From positions 1 to 30,401 of IMG/VR virus record IMGVR_UViG_3300009684_000118: a DNA stretch of 30,401 nucleotides. One strand, 5' to 3'. Position numbers and translations under genes: made by a program. This stretch comes from a virus. Below, piece by piece: positions 29,452-30,401 of the stretch. Under the pieces are notes generated by a model that saw only the letters and a program-made list of their open reading frames with translations, did not search any database and was not told the DNA's origin. How positions within the stretch are numbered: position 1 is the first letter of the stretch; each line of letters starts with the position of its first letter.

Positions 29452-29845
29452 ACGTTATTTTAATCTCTGAAATTGTGTGCGTGTTGGTTGTATCCAACCT
29501 ATCAGTCATGCCCAAGAAGTTTTTAGCATAGAATATACCCTTTCCTTCATTTGCAACCACATCACGCGCCAATGCTCTGAAGATGGCATCAGTTTCAACC
29601 ACAACTTCATGATAGTCATGTTGTGGATTCTTTAGTGCATCATACCACTTTGTGCGCTTATAGAAATCAAATTGCTTCATCCGTAACCAGTGCAATAGAA
29701 AATATTCTATAGTTGGCAGATGTCTATCCTTAATCTGCACAACACCTTTAACCGATGGCACTTCCTTTGTGTCATTGATGCAATGGTCGCAATATTCATC
29801 TCGTAGTTGAATGAATTTCTCAACATCTATTATTTTTTTACTCAT
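29441..29845 (-). CDS. terS: Small terminase subunit
   Basis: The 134-residue protein starts MSKKIIDVEKFIQLRDEYCD. It contains LPTIEYFLLHWLRMKQFDFY, a helical DNA-recognition part, and RALARDVVANEGKGIFYAKN, LGMTDRLD near the C-terminus, the pattern of phage DNA-packaging small subunits (e.g. Terminase_3-like partners). It stands directly before terL and overlaps it by 11 bases, which is the usual arrangement. It chooses and binds the packaging site. Confidence 0.82.
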   Translation of the reverse strand: MSKKIIDVEKFIQLRDEYCDHCINDTKEVPSVKGVVQIKDRHLPTIEYFLLHWLRMKQFDFYKRTKWYDALKNPQHDYHEVVVETDAIFRALARDVVANEGKGIFYAKNFLGMTDRLDTTNTHTISEIKITYGS

Positions 29846-29852
29846 AGTTTTA

Positions 29853-30401
29853 TTATTGATTTACTATTGTTTCACGTTCAACAAATAAGGTTGAGCAAGT
29901 ATGACCTGGTGCCTGCACTAATCGGTATGGCTTGCCAAGTCCTTGTGCTATAGTGGTAAGTCCTGTGTACCCACCTGTGTACATCTCTGATGCCATTATC
30001 ATTTCGGCAGCACATAAGAAATCACAATCCCAATAAACTGCTTTTGTATTCCATTGCGCTTGCATTCTATTATATTCATCTTGATAACCCAAAAAATATA
30101 CAACCTCTGAAAATGTCAATAGGTAATCAACCTCTTTATTCCAATCAAATGTGGCATCAAGATAGTTGTTACCTGTGGCAATTAGTGAAAATGAATGGTC
30201 AATGATTGCATTATTTTCTACTTTTAACCAAGCATCCTTGCTCACTTGTATTCCAAATGGTATTGCATGACAATCAATCAAGTTATTGAAATGACCTGCG
30301 TAATTGCGAAATAAGTCCAAGTCATGACAGTCATAAGTGATTTGTGTAATGGTAACCGATTCAATATAATCCTGCAACCTTATCAACTTGGCAATACTTT
30401 C
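29853..30401 (-). CDS. Hypothetical protein, open at the right edge
   Basis: The last readable start is a TTG at 30386, but the frame remains open to the edge (ESIAKLIRLQDYIESV), so the true start may be outside. The protein is Trp/Tyr/Asn-rich and contains a DHSFSLIATGNNYLDATFDW segment, CDFLCAAEMIMASEMYTGGY, and ends with GHTCSTLFVERETIVNQ. I recognise no family. It is 7 bases upstream of the small terminase gene. If the window ends join, a TAA at 15-13 would lie 10 codons upstream in this frame. Confidence 0.55.
   Translation of the reverse strand, partial: ESIAKLIRLQDYIESVTITQITYDCHDLDLFRNYAGHFNNLIDCHAIPFGIQVSKDAWLKVENNAIIDHSFSLIATGNNYLDATFDWNKEVDYLLTFSEVVYFLGYQDEYNRMQAQWNTKAVYWDCDFLCAAEMIMASEMYTGGYTGLTTIAQGLGKPYRLVQAPGHTCSTLFVERETIVNQ

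Noticed and set aside
1-30401. CRISPR arrays, tRNA genes, insertion sequences, integrase or attachment sites
   Set aside because: None recognised by reading both strands; no cloverleaf-like or transposase sequences stood out, though a weak tRNA could be missed without a search tool.

Overview
The window looks like most or all of the genome of a tailed double-stranded DNA phage infecting a member of the Bacteroidota. The evidence for the host is the low GC content (about one third by eye), a textbook Bacteroidota promoter (TTG, 22 bases, TATATTTG) in the only divergent intergenic region, weak or absent Shine-Dalgarno sequences, and a Bacteroidota-style secretion signal (...ISYGQ) on the large fibre-like protein. 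No tail sheath or short-tail proteins are seen and there is a tape-measure-like protein, so a siphovirus is the best guess. No integrase or phage-repressor pair was recognised.

Layout. Almost everything is on the minus strand, so read right to left. From the promoter near 7.5 kb, an early block runs down to position 1: small unknown proteins, an ERF recombinase, an orphan DnaA domain IV protein, a DNA cytosine methyltransferase, an SSB-like protein, a VRR-NUC nuclease, a T7 gp4-like primase-helicase, a PAPS-reductase-like enzyme, and a DUF4373-type replication protein cut by the left edge. From the right edge the late block continues leftward: a cut unknown gene, small and large terminase, a tail-chaperone-like gene with a probable -1 frameshift, tail genes and tape measure, prohead protease, scaffold, major capsid protein, tail-tube-like protein, portal, connector, a secreted fibre-like protein, and a lysis cassette (two or three holin-like membrane proteins, a unimolecular-spanin-like lipoprotein, a GH24 endolysin). 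The only plus-strand genes (7.6-8.7 kb) form a short operon with a ribbon-helix-helix protein and a small sigma factor. Its last stop codon overlaps the stop codon of the endolysin gene.

How the parts work together. The divergent promoter region is flanked by a small DNA-binding protein and a sigma factor, which makes it the likely control centre. The early block supplies replication and recombination, the terminases and head/tail genes build virions, and the lysis cassette releases them. Several intrinsic terminator-like hairpins sit inside operons (before primase, after the capsid gene, after the tail-tube gene) and may set relative expression.

Most interesting points: (1) two tandem hairpins with perfectly complementary 8-base loops in the leader of the primase gene; (2) an intact -1 reading frame starting at a nine-T run in the chaperone-like gene; (3) a HAD phosphatase-like domain inserted in the prohead protease; (4) an orphan DnaA domain IV protein together with a DnaA box and inverted repeats inside the replication-initiation gene; (5) a rearranged structural gene order; (6) the two window ends join into one tandem repeat, suggesting a circular or circularly permuted complete genome.
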